Positions 15,002-25,653 are shown, numbered from the stretch's first letter. The stretch: 64,000 nt of DNA from Auraticoccus monumenti (GCF_900101785.1 NZ_LT629688.1:744001-808000); one strand, 5' to 3'. A program made the numbers and translations. Notes: generated from the letters alone by a model not told the origin.

Positions 15002-17553
15002 CGGCCCTCCGGCTCTCCCTGGCCGAGCTCCGCCACCACCCACGGCGGGTGCTGGCCATCGTGGTGGCGGTGGCCATCAGCGTCGCCTTCATGGTGGCCA
15101 GCTTCTCGGTGGTGCAGACCGAGTACGGCGCGGTGGGCGCCCAGCTGGCCCGCCAGTACGCCGACTCCGACCTCGTGGTCGAGAACCCGGGCGTGGGAAC
15201 CGACAGCCTGCAGCAGGCGGTGACCGAGGTCCCCGGCGTCGCCGTGGCCGAGCCGTCGTGGATGGCCGGCAGCCTGGTCAGCGCCGGTGAGCGCAGCACC
15301 CGCGCCTGGGTCATGTCCATGGCCGCCGAGCCCCGGCTGCAGCAGGCCGACCTGGGCCAGGGCCGCTGGCCCACCACCGCCGAGGAGGTGGCGCTCGACC
15401 CGGGCACCGCCGAGGCCCTCGGCGTCGGTGTCGGGGACGCACTCGAGCTGACCGCCGTCACCGGGGAGGGCCAGGCACCGGCCCAGGTGGTGGGCGTGGC
15501 CGCGCCCACCCCCGGGCTGCTCACCGGCACCTACCCGACGGTGTACGCCGCCCCGGCCTGGTTCACCTCGCCCGCCCTCAGCCCCGAGGAGGAGCTCTTC
15601 GTCGGCGAGCTGCTGGTGCTCGTCGAACCCGGCACCGACCCGGCCTCCCTGGTCGTCCCGCTGACCCAGGCCGTGGCCGGCGTCCCCGACGCCGTGGTCA
15701 CCGAGGGCGCCACGGTCCAGACGACGCCGGAGAAGGCGGCGGCGATGTCGGAGTCGCTGGCCGGCGACGCCAGCGTCATCACCGTGCTGCTGCTCGTCTT
15801 CGCCTCCATCGCCATGCTGGTCGGGGCGCTGATCATCGCCAACACCTTCTCCATCCTGGTCGTGCAGCGGCGGCGCCGGATCGGGCTGCTGCGCGCCGTC
15901 GGCGCCACCTCCGCCCAGCTCCGCGCCGGGATGCTGGCCGAGGCGGCGGTGACGGGCCTGGTCGGGGCCGTGCTGGGCGTGCTGCTGGGCCTCGGCGTCA
16001 CCCTGGCGGTGGCCGGGTGGAGCGGGTCCCTCACCTACGGCCTGCGGCTGGACCCCGTCGCGCTCGGCGGTTCCGCGCTCGCCGGGCTGCTGGTCACCGT
16101 GCTGGCCGCCACGGCCGCCGTGGCGCGCGCGGCGCGGATCTCCCCGATGGAGGCGCTCCGCCCGGTGGCCGCCGCGGCCCAGCAGCGTCGCACCACCGTC
16201 ATCCGGGTCGTGGTCTGCTCGGCGCTCGCGGTGGTCGGGGTGCTGCTGGCCGTGCTCAGCCTGCCGGTGGGCAGCGCGGCGGTCGGGCTGTCCGGGGAGC
16301 TGGTGCTGGTGGTGGCCATCGCCGCGGGCGCCACCCTCTCCCTCGCCGTGCTGGGGGCCGCGCCGCTCTACGTGCCGGCGCTGCTCCGGGGGCTGGGGGT
16401 GCTCACGGGCCGGCTCGGTCCGGTCGGACGCATCGCCAGCGCCGGCCTGGCCCGCAACCCGGCTCGTGCGGCCGCCACCTGCGTCGCCCTGATGCTCACC
16501 GTCGGCCTCACCGTCACCCTGCAGACCGGGGCGGCGACCGCCCAGCGCACGCTGCTGGGCGACATCCAGGAGCGCTTCCCCGTCGACGTCTCGCTGGCCG
16601 ACACCCAGGGGACCGACCTCGACCCGGGCCTCGTGACCCGGCTGACCTCGGTGGAGGGGGTCACCGGGTCGCTGACCACGTCCGCGGTGTCGGTGCGCGC
16701 CGAGACCGACCAGGGGTTCTCGACCTACGGCACGGCCTTCGGGGTCGACCCCGTCGCCGCCGACGCGTTCCTGCCCGAGCCGCTGTCCGGTCTGGACGAC
16801 CGGACGGCCGTCCTCTCCCCCGCCGACGGCCTGGCTCCCGGCCAGCAGGTGACCGTGACGGCCGAGACCTACGACGACGAGGGCGAGGTGGTGTCCTCGC
16901 GCTCGGAGACCTTCACCACCGTGATCAGCCACGCCGCCCACCAGAACGTGCTGCTGACCCCGGCGGCGGTGTCCAGCCTGCTCGGCGGGGGCACCAACAC
17001 CGCCGGGCTGTGGCTGGACGTCGACCCCCGCGCCGACGTCCAGCACGTGTCCACCGCCGTCACCTCGATCACCGAGGGCAGCGACCGGTCCCTGGTCGAG
17101 GGCGGGGCGCTGGTCGACGTCGCGGCGTACACCCAGGCGCTGGACACCCTGGTGCTGATCGCCACCGCCCTGCTGGGCGCGGCGGTGCTGATCTCCCTGG
17201 TCGGGGTCGGCAACACCCTCGGGCTGTCGGTGATCGAGCGGGCCCGGGAGTCGGCCCTGCTGCGGGCCCTGGGCCTGCAGCGGTCCCAGCTGCGCACCAT
17301 GCTGCTGCTGGAGGCGGTCTCGCTGGCCGTGGTGGGCGGGGTCGTCGGCGTCCTGGCCGGCTCCTTCCTCGGCTGGCTCGGCGCCAGCTCCCTGATGGTG
17401 GTGCTGGAGCAGGAGGAGGTCCAGCTGGCGGTGTCCTGGCCGCAGACCCTGGGTGTCCTGGCCGTCGCCGTGGTGGCCGCCGCCCTGGCCTCGGTGCTGC
17501 CCGGACGACGGGCCGCGAGCGCCGCACCGGTGGAGGCGCTGGCCGCCGAGTGA
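14998..17553 (+). CDS. FtsX-like ABC transporter permease
   Basis: An 851-residue permease with two FtsX domains. The N-terminal helix (ILAIVVAVAISVAFMVASF) leads to an extracytoplasmic MacB-like periplasmic-core region of about 200 residues, then three helices with the conserved cytoplasmic box RRRRIGLLRAVGATSAQLR. After two further helices and a second extracytoplasmic domain, the last three helices carry the matching ERARESALLRALGLQRSQLR. This 10-helix duplicated form is the usual actinobacterial version. GTG 14998 overlaps the ATPase stop. No dedicated substrate gene is adjacent. Confidence 0.94.
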   Translation: MTALRLSLAELRHHPRRVLAIVVAVAISVAFMVASFSVVQTEYGAVGAQLARQYADSDLVVENPGVGTDSLQQAVTEVPGVAVAEPSWMAGSLVSAGERSTRAWVMSMAAEPRLQQADLGQGRWPTTAEEVALDPGTAEALGVGVGDALELTAVTGEGQAPAQVVGVAAPTPGLLTGTYPTVYAAPAWFTSPALSPEEELFVGELLVLVEPGTDPASLVVPLTQAVAGVPDAVVTEGATVQTTPEKAAAMSESLAGDASVITVLLLVFASIAMLVGALIIANTFSILVVQRRRRIGLLRAVGATSAQLRAGMLAEAAVTGLVGAVLGVLLGLGVTLAVAGWSGSLTYGLRLDPVALGGSALAGLLVTVLAATAAVARAARISPMEALRPVAAAAQQRRTTVIRVVVCSALAVVGVLLAVLSLPVGSAAVGLSGELVLVVAIAAGATLSLAVLGAAPLYVPALLRGLGVLTGRLGPVGRIASAGLARNPARAAATCVALMLTVGLTVTLQTGAATAQRTLLGDIQERFPVDVSLADTQGTDLDPGLVTRLTSVEGVTGSLTTSAVSVRAETDQGFSTYGTAFGVDPVAADAFLPEPLSGLDDRTAVLSPADGLAPGQQVTVTAETYDDEGEVVSSRSETFTTVISHAAHQNVLLTPAAVSSLLGGGTNTAGLWLDVDPRADVQHVSTAVTSITEGSDRSLVEGGALVDVAAYTQALDTLVLIATALLGAAVLISLVGVGNTLGLSVIERARESALLRALGLQRSQLRTMLLLEAVSLAVVGGVVGVLAGSFLGWLGASSLMVVLEQEEVQLAVSWPQTLGVLAVAVVAAALASVLPGRRAASAAPVEALAAE

Positions 17554-17578
17554 GACGACGGCCCTGACCGGGTGAGAC

Positions 17579-17609
17579 ACGGCCCTGCCCCGACGACGGG
17601 CAGGGCCGT
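17579..17609 (+). terminator. 12-bp stem hairpin after the ABC operon
   Basis: ACGGCCCTGCCC (17579-17590) pairs perfectly with GGGCAGGGCCGT (17598-17609) around a 7-nt loop, 26 nt after the permease stop. A G-rich stretch rather than a T-tract follows, as is common in high-GC actinobacteria. Confidence 0.7.
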
Positions 17610-17723
17610 CGGGGGGCCGGGCGGGAAGGAGGCGCGGACGGGGTGGCCGGCGGGAGGAAGGCGACGTGTAACGTCAAACTCGACGGGACGGACGAGCCTC
17701 CCGTGCTCCAGGGAAGGGCAGCC

Positions 17724-19250
17724 ATGACCACCTCCGAAGCCCGGGTCGTCGTCGACCTCGACGTCACCGGACCGACCATCAGCCGCCACCTCTACGGCCA
17801 CTTCGCCGAGCACCTCGGCCGCTGCATCTACGGCGGCTTCTGGGTCGGGGAGAACTCCGAGATCCCCAACGAGGGCGGCATCCGCCTCGACGTGGTCGAG
17901 GCGCTCAAGGCCCTGGGCATCCCGAACCTGCGCTGGCCCGGCGGCTGCTTCGCCGACGACTACCACTGGCGCGACGGGATCGGTCCGCGCGAGGAGCGTC
18001 CGTCCATGATCAACAGCCACTGGGGCGACGTGGTGGAGGACAACTCCTTCGGCACCCACGAGTTCATGGCCCTGTGCGACCTGCTGGGCGCCGACCCCTA
18101 CGTGAACGGCAACGTCGGCTCGGGCACCGTCCGGGAGATGAGCGAGTGGGTGGAGTACCTGACCCGGGGCGGTGAGTCCCCGATGGTGTCGCTGCGACGG
18201 GCCAACGGCCGCGAGGAGCCGTGGCGGGTGCCGTTCTGGGGCATCGGCAACGAGGCCTGGGGCTGCGGGGGCCACATGCGGGCCGAGACCTACGCCGACC
18301 TGGCCCGCCAGTACGCCACCTACTGCCGCGACCACGGCGACAACACGCTCTACCGGATCGCGGCCGGGGCCGCCGACGACGACCTGGCCTGGACCGAGGC
18401 GCTGATGAAGGCCGTCACCTGCGGGCTGGGCTGCCGCACCTCGCCCAAGCACTTCTTCCAGGCCATCTCGTTCCACTACTACACCCACGCCGGGGACTCG
18501 ATCGCCACGACCCCGGCCACCACCTTCAGCGACGAGCAGTACTACGCCACCATGGCGAAGTCCCTCGACATCGACCGGGTGATCCGGGCGCACTCGGCGG
18601 TGATGGACGCCTACGACCCCGACCGCCAGGTCGGGCTGGTCTGCGACGAGTGGGGCACCTGGTGGAAGGTCGAGGAGGGCACCAACCCCGGCTTCCTCTA
18701 CCAGCAGAACACCCAGCGTGACGCCCTGGTGGCCAGCACCCACTTCGACGTCTTCCACCGCCACGCCCAGCGGCTGGTGATGGCCAACATCGCCCAGACC
18801 GTCAACGTGCTCCAGGCCATGATCCTGACCGACCCGGACACGGGGGCGCTGGTGCTCACCCCGACCTACCACGTGTTCGAGATGAACCGGGGCCACCACG
18901 ACGCCCAGCTCCTGCCCAGCCACGTGCTGAGCACCCCCTCGACCAGCGTCGGGGACACGCCGCTGGACCTGCTGTCGGTCTCGGCCAGCCGCCGCGACGG
19001 GTCGGCGCTGCTCTCGCTCAGCAACCTGGCCCTCGAGGACGCGCTGGAGGTGTCGCTGGACCTGCGCGGGGTGCCGTTCGAGGTCGCCCGTGGGCGGCTG
19101 CTGGCCGCCGAGGACCCCCGCGCGCACAACACGCCCGAGACCCCGGACGCCGTCGCGCCGTCGACGCTGGAGACCCGGGTCGAGGGCACCACGCTGCGGG
19201 TCACGCTGCCGCCGGCGGCCTTCGCGACGGTGGAGCTGACGCTCAGCTGA
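17724..19250 (+). CDS. alpha-N-arabinofuranosidase, GH51
   Basis: A 508-residue glycoside hydrolase that releases arabinose from arabinan or arabinoxylan oligosaccharides. HLYGHFAEHLGRCIYGG at the start and RWPGGCFADDYHWRDGIG are GH51 hallmarks. The acid/base is Glu177 in WGIGNEAWG and the nucleophile Glu309 in VCDEWGTWW. A C-terminal beta-sandwich follows (DGSALLSLSNLALEDALEVSLDL). There is no signal peptide, so it acts on imported oligosaccharides in the cytoplasm. The ATG at 17724 follows GGGAAGGG. The gene ends 8 bp inside the convergent LacI gene, which probably controls it. Confidence 0.95.
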   Translation: MTTSEARVVVDLDVTGPTISRHLYGHFAEHLGRCIYGGFWVGENSEIPNEGGIRLDVVEALKALGIPNLRWPGGCFADDYHWRDGIGPREERPSMINSHWGDVVEDNSFGTHEFMALCDLLGADPYVNGNVGSGTVREMSEWVEYLTRGGESPMVSLRRANGREEPWRVPFWGIGNEAWGCGGHMRAETYADLARQYATYCRDHGDNTLYRIAAGAADDDLAWTEALMKAVTCGLGCRTSPKHFFQAISFHYYTHAGDSIATTPATTFSDEQYYATMAKSLDIDRVIRAHSAVMDAYDPDRQVGLVCDEWGTWWKVEEGTNPGFLYQQNTQRDALVASTHFDVFHRHAQRLVMANIAQTVNVLQAMILTDPDTGALVLTPTYHVFEMNRGHHDAQLLPSHVLSTPSTSVGDTPLDLLSVSASRRDGSALLSLSNLALEDALEVSLDLRGVPFEVARGRLLAAEDPRAHNTPETPDAVAPSTLETRVEGTTLRVTLPPAAFATVELTLS

Positions 19251-20262
19251 ACCGGGTCGACTCCCTTAGGACGAGCCGGGCGGGGGGCATCACCACACGT
19301 GCCGGACGGTCGACGTCCCCCGCCATCCGCTCCAGCAGGAGGTCGCAGATGGCGTCGGCCATCGCCTCGTTGCCGGGGTCGACGGTGCTGAGCCTCGGGG
19401 TGCTGAAGCGGCCGGCGGCGACGTCGTCGAACCCGACCACCTGGACCTCGCCCGGCACGGCCCGGCCCAGGTCGGCCAGCGCCCGCAGCGCTCCCAGCGC
19501 GGCGCTGTCGGTCAGGGCGAAGACGGCGTCGAAGTCCCGGCCCTCGGCGGCCAGGTCGGTGACCACCTGCTGCGCCGCCCCGGCGGTGAAGGACGAGGAG
19601 CGCACCAGCTCCTCGTCGACCGCCGCACCGGCCCGGCGGTGGGCGTCGCGGTAGCCCTGGGTGCGCAGCCGCGGCATCGACCACGCCGGGTCGTCGCTAC
19701 CGCCCAGCAGCACGATGCGCCGGGCGCCGGAGGCCAGCAGCGCGGCGGTGGCCTGCCGGGCGCCGTCGACGTTGTCCATCAGCACGTGGTCGAAGCGGTC
19801 CGGGACGGTCTGCTCGCCGATCAGCACCACCGGTGTGGCCGGGCTGATGGAGTCCAGCGCCTCTGCGTCACCGGCGACCACGCTGAGCACGAAGCCGTCG
19901 TAGGCGTCCAGCCGGGAGGCGCTCAGGGCGTCCAGCTCGGCGGCCAGGTCACCGGCCGTCCGCTCCAGGACCAGCCGGAGACCGTGCGCGGCGAGCCGCT
20001 CGGCCAGCCGGTGGCCCAGCTCGACGAAGTACCCCGAGGTCAGCTCGGGGACCGCGAGCCCGACCGTCCCGGTGCGTCCTGAGCGCAGCTGCCGAGCAGT
20101 CACGTTGACCCGGTAGCCGAGCTCGTCGATCGCCTGCTGGACCCGCTGGCGGGTGGCCTCCCCGACCCTGCCCGGGCGGCGGTTGACCACGTTGGAGACG
20201 GTCATGTTGGACACGCCGGCGCGTCGGGCCACGTCCTCGATGGTCACCCTGGCCGCGGCCAC
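19243..20262 (-). CDS. LacI family transcriptional regulator
   Basis: A 339-residue regulator. The N-terminal LacI helix-turn-helix (VTIEDVARRAGVSNMTVSNV) and hinge (VTARQLRSGRTGTVGLAVPE) are followed by a periplasmic-binding-protein-like sensor (QVVGFDDVAAGRFSTPRLSTVD). GTG 20262 is chosen because GGGAGGAC lies 6-7 nt upstream; an in-frame ATG at 20310 would add 16 residues. The gene overlaps the 3' end of the GH51 gene, so arabinose or arabino-oligosaccharides are a reasonable guess for the effector. No sugar transporter is adjacent. Confidence 0.92.
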   Translation of the reverse strand: MAAARVTIEDVARRAGVSNMTVSNVVNRRPGRVGEATRQRVQQAIDELGYRVNVTARQLRSGRTGTVGLAVPELTSGYFVELGHRLAERLAAHGLRLVLERTAGDLAAELDALSASRLDAYDGFVLSVVAGDAEALDSISPATPVVLIGEQTVPDRFDHVLMDNVDGARQATAALLASGARRIVLLGGSDDPAWSMPRLRTQGYRDAHRRAGAAVDEELVRSSSFTAGAAQQVVTDLAAEGRDFDAVFALTDSAALGALRALADLGRAVPGEVQVVGFDDVAAGRFSTPRLSTVDPGNEAMADAICDLLLERMAGDVDRPARVVMPPARLVLRESTRFS

Positions 20263-20465
20263 TGCCGTCCTCCCGTCCGGCCGCGCGACGGGTGCGCGGC
20301 CGTAGGGCATCACACCACGTCGGTGCCCCGTCCGCCCCGGGGACGCCGCTGGCGGGCGTGGACGGCGAGCTGGGGTGGGCCGGGTCGGCGGGCCGTCACC
20401 CGCTGGGACGGCGGCCCTCCGCGGGCGGCGGTGTCGCGCGTGGTCTGGTCGGCGGTGCAACCGGT

Positions 20466-20899
20466 CTAGCCGGGTCGCACCGCCGACGTCTGGAGCTCGG
20501 CGACCTCCTCGGGGGAGAAGAGGCGAGAGCGGATCAGGAACCGGTTGCCGGTGGGACCCTCCAGGGAGAAGCCCGCACCGCGTCCGGGGACGACGTCGAT
20601 GGTGATGTGGGTGTGACCCCACACCGCGTACTGCTCCTTGCTGATCCAGACCGGCACGGTCTGCTCGACGGGCTCGTCCTCGGTGCCGATCTCCAAGTCG
20701 CCCAGGTGCAGGTCGCTGGAGCCGGTGATGAAGGTGCCCGCCGCGAAGCACATCGGCGAGGAGCCGTCGCAGCAGCCACCGGACTGGTGGAACATCAGCG
20801 GCCCGTGCTGGCTAGTCAGCTGGCGCAGCAGGGCCGCCGCCGCGGGGGTGACCCCGACGCGCTCGGCCCTGACATCGGCACCTCCCGCGGCGGCACCCA

Positions 20900-20900
<1 letters not shown>
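20466..20900 (-). CDS. DUF779 family protein
   Basis: A 144-residue protein of the DUF779 family. MFHQSGGCCDGSSPMCF carries three cysteines and a His in the family's conserved segment, possibly a metal or redox site, and SKEQYAVWGHTHITIDVVPG and EGPTGNRFLIRSRLFS are further conserved blocks. It follows the aldehyde dehydrogenase with the stop and start sharing one base (TGATG), so it is translationally coupled. The same pairing is known in mycobacteria and other actinobacteria. Its biochemical role is not established; an accessory to alcohol or aldehyde oxidation is inferred. Confidence 0.92.
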
Positions 20901-22423
<1,523 letters not shown>

Positions 22424-22753
22424 GTGACTCCTCGTTGCGTCGTCGATCGTGGTCGGGGCGGCGGTGCCGACCCGGTGGACGTGACCCTAGTCACACCGAC
22501 GTTGCACAGAGGTTGCGACGGTCCTGGGCTGTCGCGGACCAAGGGGTGCCGGAGGGCGACGGGCCCTCCTCGGCACGCCGGGAGCGAGACCGAGTCCGAC
22601 GGGCCGCACACCGCAGGGCCGGCCGGGCGGTCCCCCGACCTGCCCGGCCGACCGGTCACGTGGGCGTCCCGCCCGTCGGGCCGGTGGCAGCCGGCGGTCG
22701 TGCTGCAGCCCGTCGGCCACCCGGCGGCCCGTCGGTCACCTGGCGGCCCTCGG
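22424..22753. other. 330-bp gene-free region upstream of the aldehyde dehydrogenase
   Basis: The right part is the downstream flank of the sigma-like gene and the left part the promoter side of the dehydrogenase. GTGACCCTAGTCAC (22481-22494) is a 5-bp inverted repeat with a 4-bp spacer and could be an operator. Repeated CCGGTCGG/GTCGGCC-rich sequence at 22640-22750 is low complexity. No gene is supported. Confidence 0.6.
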
Positions 22754-23452
22754 TCACGCGGCGACCAGCCGGTCGGCGGCCGCGGCCATCCGGCGTCGCG
22801 CACGGGAGCAGCGCCAGCGCACCAGGTCGGTGCTCATCGCGTGCCGCTCCCCCGCCTCGGCCGAGCTCAGCCCGTCGGCGTACACGCTCACCAGCACCCG
22901 GGCACTCAGCTCGTCGACCAGCCCGAGGGCCTCCGCCTCGGCCACCACCCGGCGCACGCTGAGGACGTCGGCCGGCGGCTGGCTGAGGACCCAGAGCTCG
23001 TCGAGCACGTCGTCGCCGACCAGCAGCGGCTCGACCTTCTCCCCCTGCTCCCGGCGGACCGCCTTGCGGGTGTCCATCCACAGGTTGGCGGCGACGCTGC
23101 GCGGGCGGCGCCCCAGGGGGTAGCGCAGCACCTGGCACCAGAGCTGGGACACGTAGTCCCCCAGGCCGCTGCGCCGGTCGGCCCGGGCCAGCAGGACCAT
23201 CTTGCCCAGCAGTGCCTGGACGACCACCCGTCCGGCCAGCTGGGCGTCCTCCCCTCCCGCCTGGGCCCGCCCGACCAGGAAGGAGAGGACCGCGTCGGGG
23301 GTCCCCGGGACGCATGCCAGCACGTCCCCGGGCGTCCGGCACCCGGCGAGCGCGGGCTCCTCCCCGGCCCAGCGGTCGACGTCGGCGCGCCCCCCGACCG
23401 CCGTCCTCGACCACTCCGCGTTCAACCGGTGCAGCAGCTCGACCCCGCTCAT
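22754..23452 (-). CDS. sigma-70-like helix-turn-helix protein, function unknown
   Basis: A 232-residue soluble protein that I do not recognise as a named family. The C-terminal 50 residues (DGLSSAEAGERHAMSTDLVR, then WRCSRARRRMAAAADRLVAA) look like a region-4 sigma-factor or LuxR-type helix-turn-helix. The middle part (YVSQLWCQVLRYPLGRRPRS and VAANLWMDTRKAVRREQGEK) resembles sigma region 2 in layout but lacks a clear -10 recognition motif. GGAGGAGGG precedes the ATG at 23452. It is divergent from the ArsR/MFS operon, with three phased TGTCCG repeats in the gap. A degenerate ECF-like sigma factor or a transcription regulator is possible. Confidence 0.6.
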   Translation of the reverse strand: MSGVELLHRLNAEWSRTAVGGRADVDRWAGEEPALAGCRTPGDVLACVPGTPDAVLSFLVGRAQAGGEDAQLAGRVVVQALLGKMVLLARADRRSGLGDYVSQLWCQVLRYPLGRRPRSVAANLWMDTRKAVRREQGEKVEPLLVGDDVLDELWVLSQPPADVLSVRRVVAEAEALGLVDELSARVLVSVYADGLSSAEAGERHAMSTDLVRWRCSRARRRMAAAADRLVAA

Positions 23453-23523
23453 GACCCTCCTCCACGACCCCCGTCTCCTGGTCGGACGGGACGCGTCCCA
23501 CGCTCGTCGGCCCCTGTTGGCGC

Positions 23524-23580
23524 AGGTGTTGTCCGAGCCGGCGTGCGTGGTGTCCGACTCGGGGCGGTGGTGTCCGTGCG
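23524..23580. repeat. three phased GGTGTCCG-type repeats
   Basis: TGTCCG recurs at 23530, 23551 and 23571 (periods 21 and 20 bp, two helical turns), each preceded by a GTG-rich segment. They lie between the sigma-like gene and the ArsR promoter. They may be binding sites on one DNA face; the protein is unknown. Confidence 0.4.
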
Positions 23581-23592
23581 AGCACGGATTGG

Positions 23593-23626
23593 TCCTCAAA
23601 CACTCTTGTACAAGCATCCTTGAGGA
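23593..23626. promoter_or_regulatory. two concentric palindromes forming an ArsR operator
   Basis: TCCTCAA (23593-23599) and TTGAGGA (23620-23626) are perfect inverted arms around the palindrome CTTGTACAAG (23605-23614), with the same centre of symmetry. The site covers the presumed -35 box of the ArsR gene. Autorepression is inferred. Confidence 0.7.
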
Positions 23627-23634
23627 TTTACAGT
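23606..23634 (+). promoter_or_regulatory. leaderless promoter of the ArsR/MFS operon
   Basis: -35-like TTGTAC (23606-23611), a 17-bp spacer, -10-like TACAGT (23629-23634), then 6 nt to the ATG at 23641. The -35 lies inside the inner palindrome, which would explain repression by an ArsR protein bound there. Confidence 0.6.
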
Positions 23635-23640
23635 CGGGGC

Positions 23641-24207
23641 ATGCCGGACGAACCTCTCGACGACTACCGCGTGCTCGTCGCCGTCGGTCACCCGCTGCGC
23701 CGACGTCTCCTCGACGTGCTGCGGGTGGAGCAGGCGGCGACGACGTCCGCCCTGGCCGAACGCCTCGGGGTGGCGGTCGGCAGCGTCAGCCACCACGCCA
23801 AGGTCCTCGCCGAGCACGGGCTGGTGGTGCCGGCGCCCGAGCTGGCCAAGGACCGCCGGGAGCGGTGGTGGCGCCTCGGCGACGCCCGGATCTCCTGGTC
23901 CAGCACCCAGTTCGCCGACGACCCGGCGGGGGCGTCAGCCTCCGCCGCGGCCTACGACCTGAGCGTCCGGCTGCAGCTGGAGCGGCTGCAGACCTGGCGC
24001 ACCGAACGGGGCTCGTCGTCGCGAGAGTGGCAGGACGCGGCCACCAGCACCGACACCTGGTTGCACCTGACCCCGGAGGAAGCCAGGGAGCTCGCCGAGG
24101 AGCTGACCGCCGTCCTCGGGCGCTGGGCCGACCACGGCCGCCAGGGCGAGGACCCGAGACGCCAGCCGGTGTTCGCCTTCGCCCACACCTTCCCCAGCCG
24201 GCCATGA
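23641..24207 (+). CDS. ArsR/HTH_20-type winged-helix regulator
   Basis: A 188-residue regulator. Residues about 8-65 form the ArsR winged helix (VAVGHPLRRRLLDVLRVEQA, then TSALAERLGVAVGSVSHHAK), followed by a longer alpha-helical C-terminal part typical of the actinobacterial 'helix-turn-helix domain' MFS regulators. It has no metal-binding ELCVCDL motif, so metal sensing is unlikely. It is translationally coupled to the MFS gene by a 4-nt overlap (ATGA) and probably represses its own operon until a drug-like ligand binds. Confidence 0.92.
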   Translation: MPDEPLDDYRVLVAVGHPLRRRLLDVLRVEQAATTSALAERLGVAVGSVSHHAKVLAEHGLVVPAPELAKDRRERWWRLGDARISWSSTQFADDPAGASASAAAYDLSVRLQLERLQTWRTERGSSSREWQDAATSTDTWLHLTPEEARELAEELTAVLGRWADHGRQGEDPRRQPVFAFAHTFPSRP

Positions 24208-25502
24208 TGACGTCCCCCGACGCGCCCCTGCAGGAGCGGCACGACGCCCCCGTCAGCCCGGCGTCGTCGAGGGACTTCCGCCTGGTGTGGGCGGGCACGT
24301 CGGCCGGACGTCTCGGGGAGTCGGTGGCCTCCTTCGCCGCGCCGGTGGTGGCGATCACGGTGCTCGACGCCAGCGCCCTCACCGTCACCCTGATCACCGC
24401 CGCCGCGTGGCTGCCCTGGCTGGTGGTCGGCCTGCCGGCCGGAGCCTGGGTCGACCGGCTGCCGCGGCGTCCGGTGATGGTGGTCTGCGACCTGGTCTCC
24501 GTCCTCGTGGTGGCGTCGGTCCCGGTCGCCGCGGCGGCCGGGGCGCTGACCACGCCGCACCTGCTGGGGGCCGCCTTCGCGGTCGGGACCACCGCGGTGC
24601 TGTTCCAGACGGCCTGGACCAGCTACCTGCCCGCCGTCCTCGACGAGCGGCAGCTGGTGCCGGCCAACGCCCTGCTGCACGGCAGCGACTCCGCCGCCCG
24701 GGTCGCCGGGCCCGGGATCGCCGGCCTGCTGGCCGGCGCCGTCGGCGCCGTCGCGGGTTACGCCCTGCAGTCGGTGACCTTCCTCGTCTCCGCGACCTGC
24801 CTGGCCCTGGTCCGCACCCCCGAGCGGCGACCGGCCCGCACCACCGGACGGTCGCTCCGCCGCGAGGTCGCCGAGGGCATCCACCACGTCCGGCGCGACC
24901 GGGTCCTGCTCAACCTGGCCGTCCACGGCAGCCTCAGCAACCTCTTCCTGGTGGGCTACCAGGCCCTGCTGGTGGTCTTCCTGATGCGCCACGTCGGCCT
25001 CAGCGAGGGCGGGGTGGGTCTGCTGCTGACGCTGACCGCCCTGGGCGGCGTGGTCGGGGCGCTGGTCATCCAGCCGCTGATCCGCCGCCTCGGTGACGCC
25101 CGCACGCTGGTGCTGGGCAAGGCCCTGGCCGGCCCGTTCGCCCTGGCCGTCCCGCTGGCCGAGCCCGGCTGGCGGCTGGTGCTCCTCGCCGTGGCCAGCA
25201 CCCTGCTGGTGGTCGGGATCACCGCCGGCAACGTGGTCTCCGGCAGCTTCCGCCAGCGCTACGTGCCCGGCGCGCTGCTCGGCCGGGTCACCACCAGCAT
25301 GCAGACGCTCAACCTGGCCGGGATCCCGCTGGGGGCCGTCCTGGCCGGGACCCTGGCCACCGCGGTGGGGACCCGGCCGGCCCTGTGGGTGCTGACCGCG
25401 GCCTACGCCTGCACCGGGCTGATCCTGCTGCTGGGGCCCTTGCGCGGACGGCGGGACCTCCCCGTACGCTCCTCCGACCCGGCCCCGGCGGTCCCCGCCT
25501 GA
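24204..25502 (+). CDS. MFS transporter (drug or siderophore efflux type)
   Basis: A 432-residue major facilitator protein with about twelve hydrophobic segments. The sequence DFRLVWAGTSAGRLGESVAS near the N-terminus, GLPAGAWVDRLPRRPVMVVC between helices 2 and 3 (the motif A region) and ALLHGSDSAARVAGPGIAGL are typical of the MFS_3/EntS-like exporters. There are two in-frame ATGs (24204, 24207); the first overlaps the ArsR stop. Export of a toxic compound under ArsR control is inferred; the substrate is unknown. Confidence 0.92.
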   Translation: MMTSPDAPLQERHDAPVSPASSRDFRLVWAGTSAGRLGESVASFAAPVVAITVLDASALTVTLITAAAWLPWLVVGLPAGAWVDRLPRRPVMVVCDLVSVLVVASVPVAAAAGALTTPHLLGAAFAVGTTAVLFQTAWTSYLPAVLDERQLVPANALLHGSDSAARVAGPGIAGLLAGAVGAVAGYALQSVTFLVSATCLALVRTPERRPARTTGRSLRREVAEGIHHVRRDRVLLNLAVHGSLSNLFLVGYQALLVVFLMRHVGLSEGGVGLLLTLTALGGVVGALVIQPLIRRLGDARTLVLGKALAGPFALAVPLAEPGWRLVLLAVASTLLVVGITAGNVVSGSFRQRYVPGALLGRVTTSMQTLNLAGIPLGAVLAGTLATAVGTRPALWVLTAAYACTGLILLLGPLRGRRDLPVRSSDPAPAVPA

Positions 25503-25606
25503 CCGGGGCAGGACACCAACCTGATCCGGGGAGGACGTGGGTCCAGCCCCGGGATCGGTACCGGTGCCGCCGACCCGGCCAGTGCCAGACCGCGGCACCG
25601 CGCACC

Positions 25607-25636
25607 ACCAGCACCAGCACCAGCACCAGCACCAGC
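25607..25636. repeat. (ACCAGC)5 hexanucleotide repeat
   Basis: Five perfect tandem copies of ACCAGC in the gap after the MFS gene, preceded by a partial copy. A possible slippage hot spot; not in a gene. Confidence 0.85.
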
Positions 25637-25653
25637 GTCGCCGCGTGGTCGGT

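Noticed and set aside
14962-17580. Long open frame on the minus strand opposite the ABC permease
   Set aside because: A Gly/His/Gln-rich translation with no fold or start signal. The plus-strand permease has both conserved FtsX boxes and a coupled ATPase.
25607-25636. Possible CRISPR-like repeat cluster
   Set aside because: A simple hexamer (ACCAGC)5 with no spacers and no cas genes in the window.
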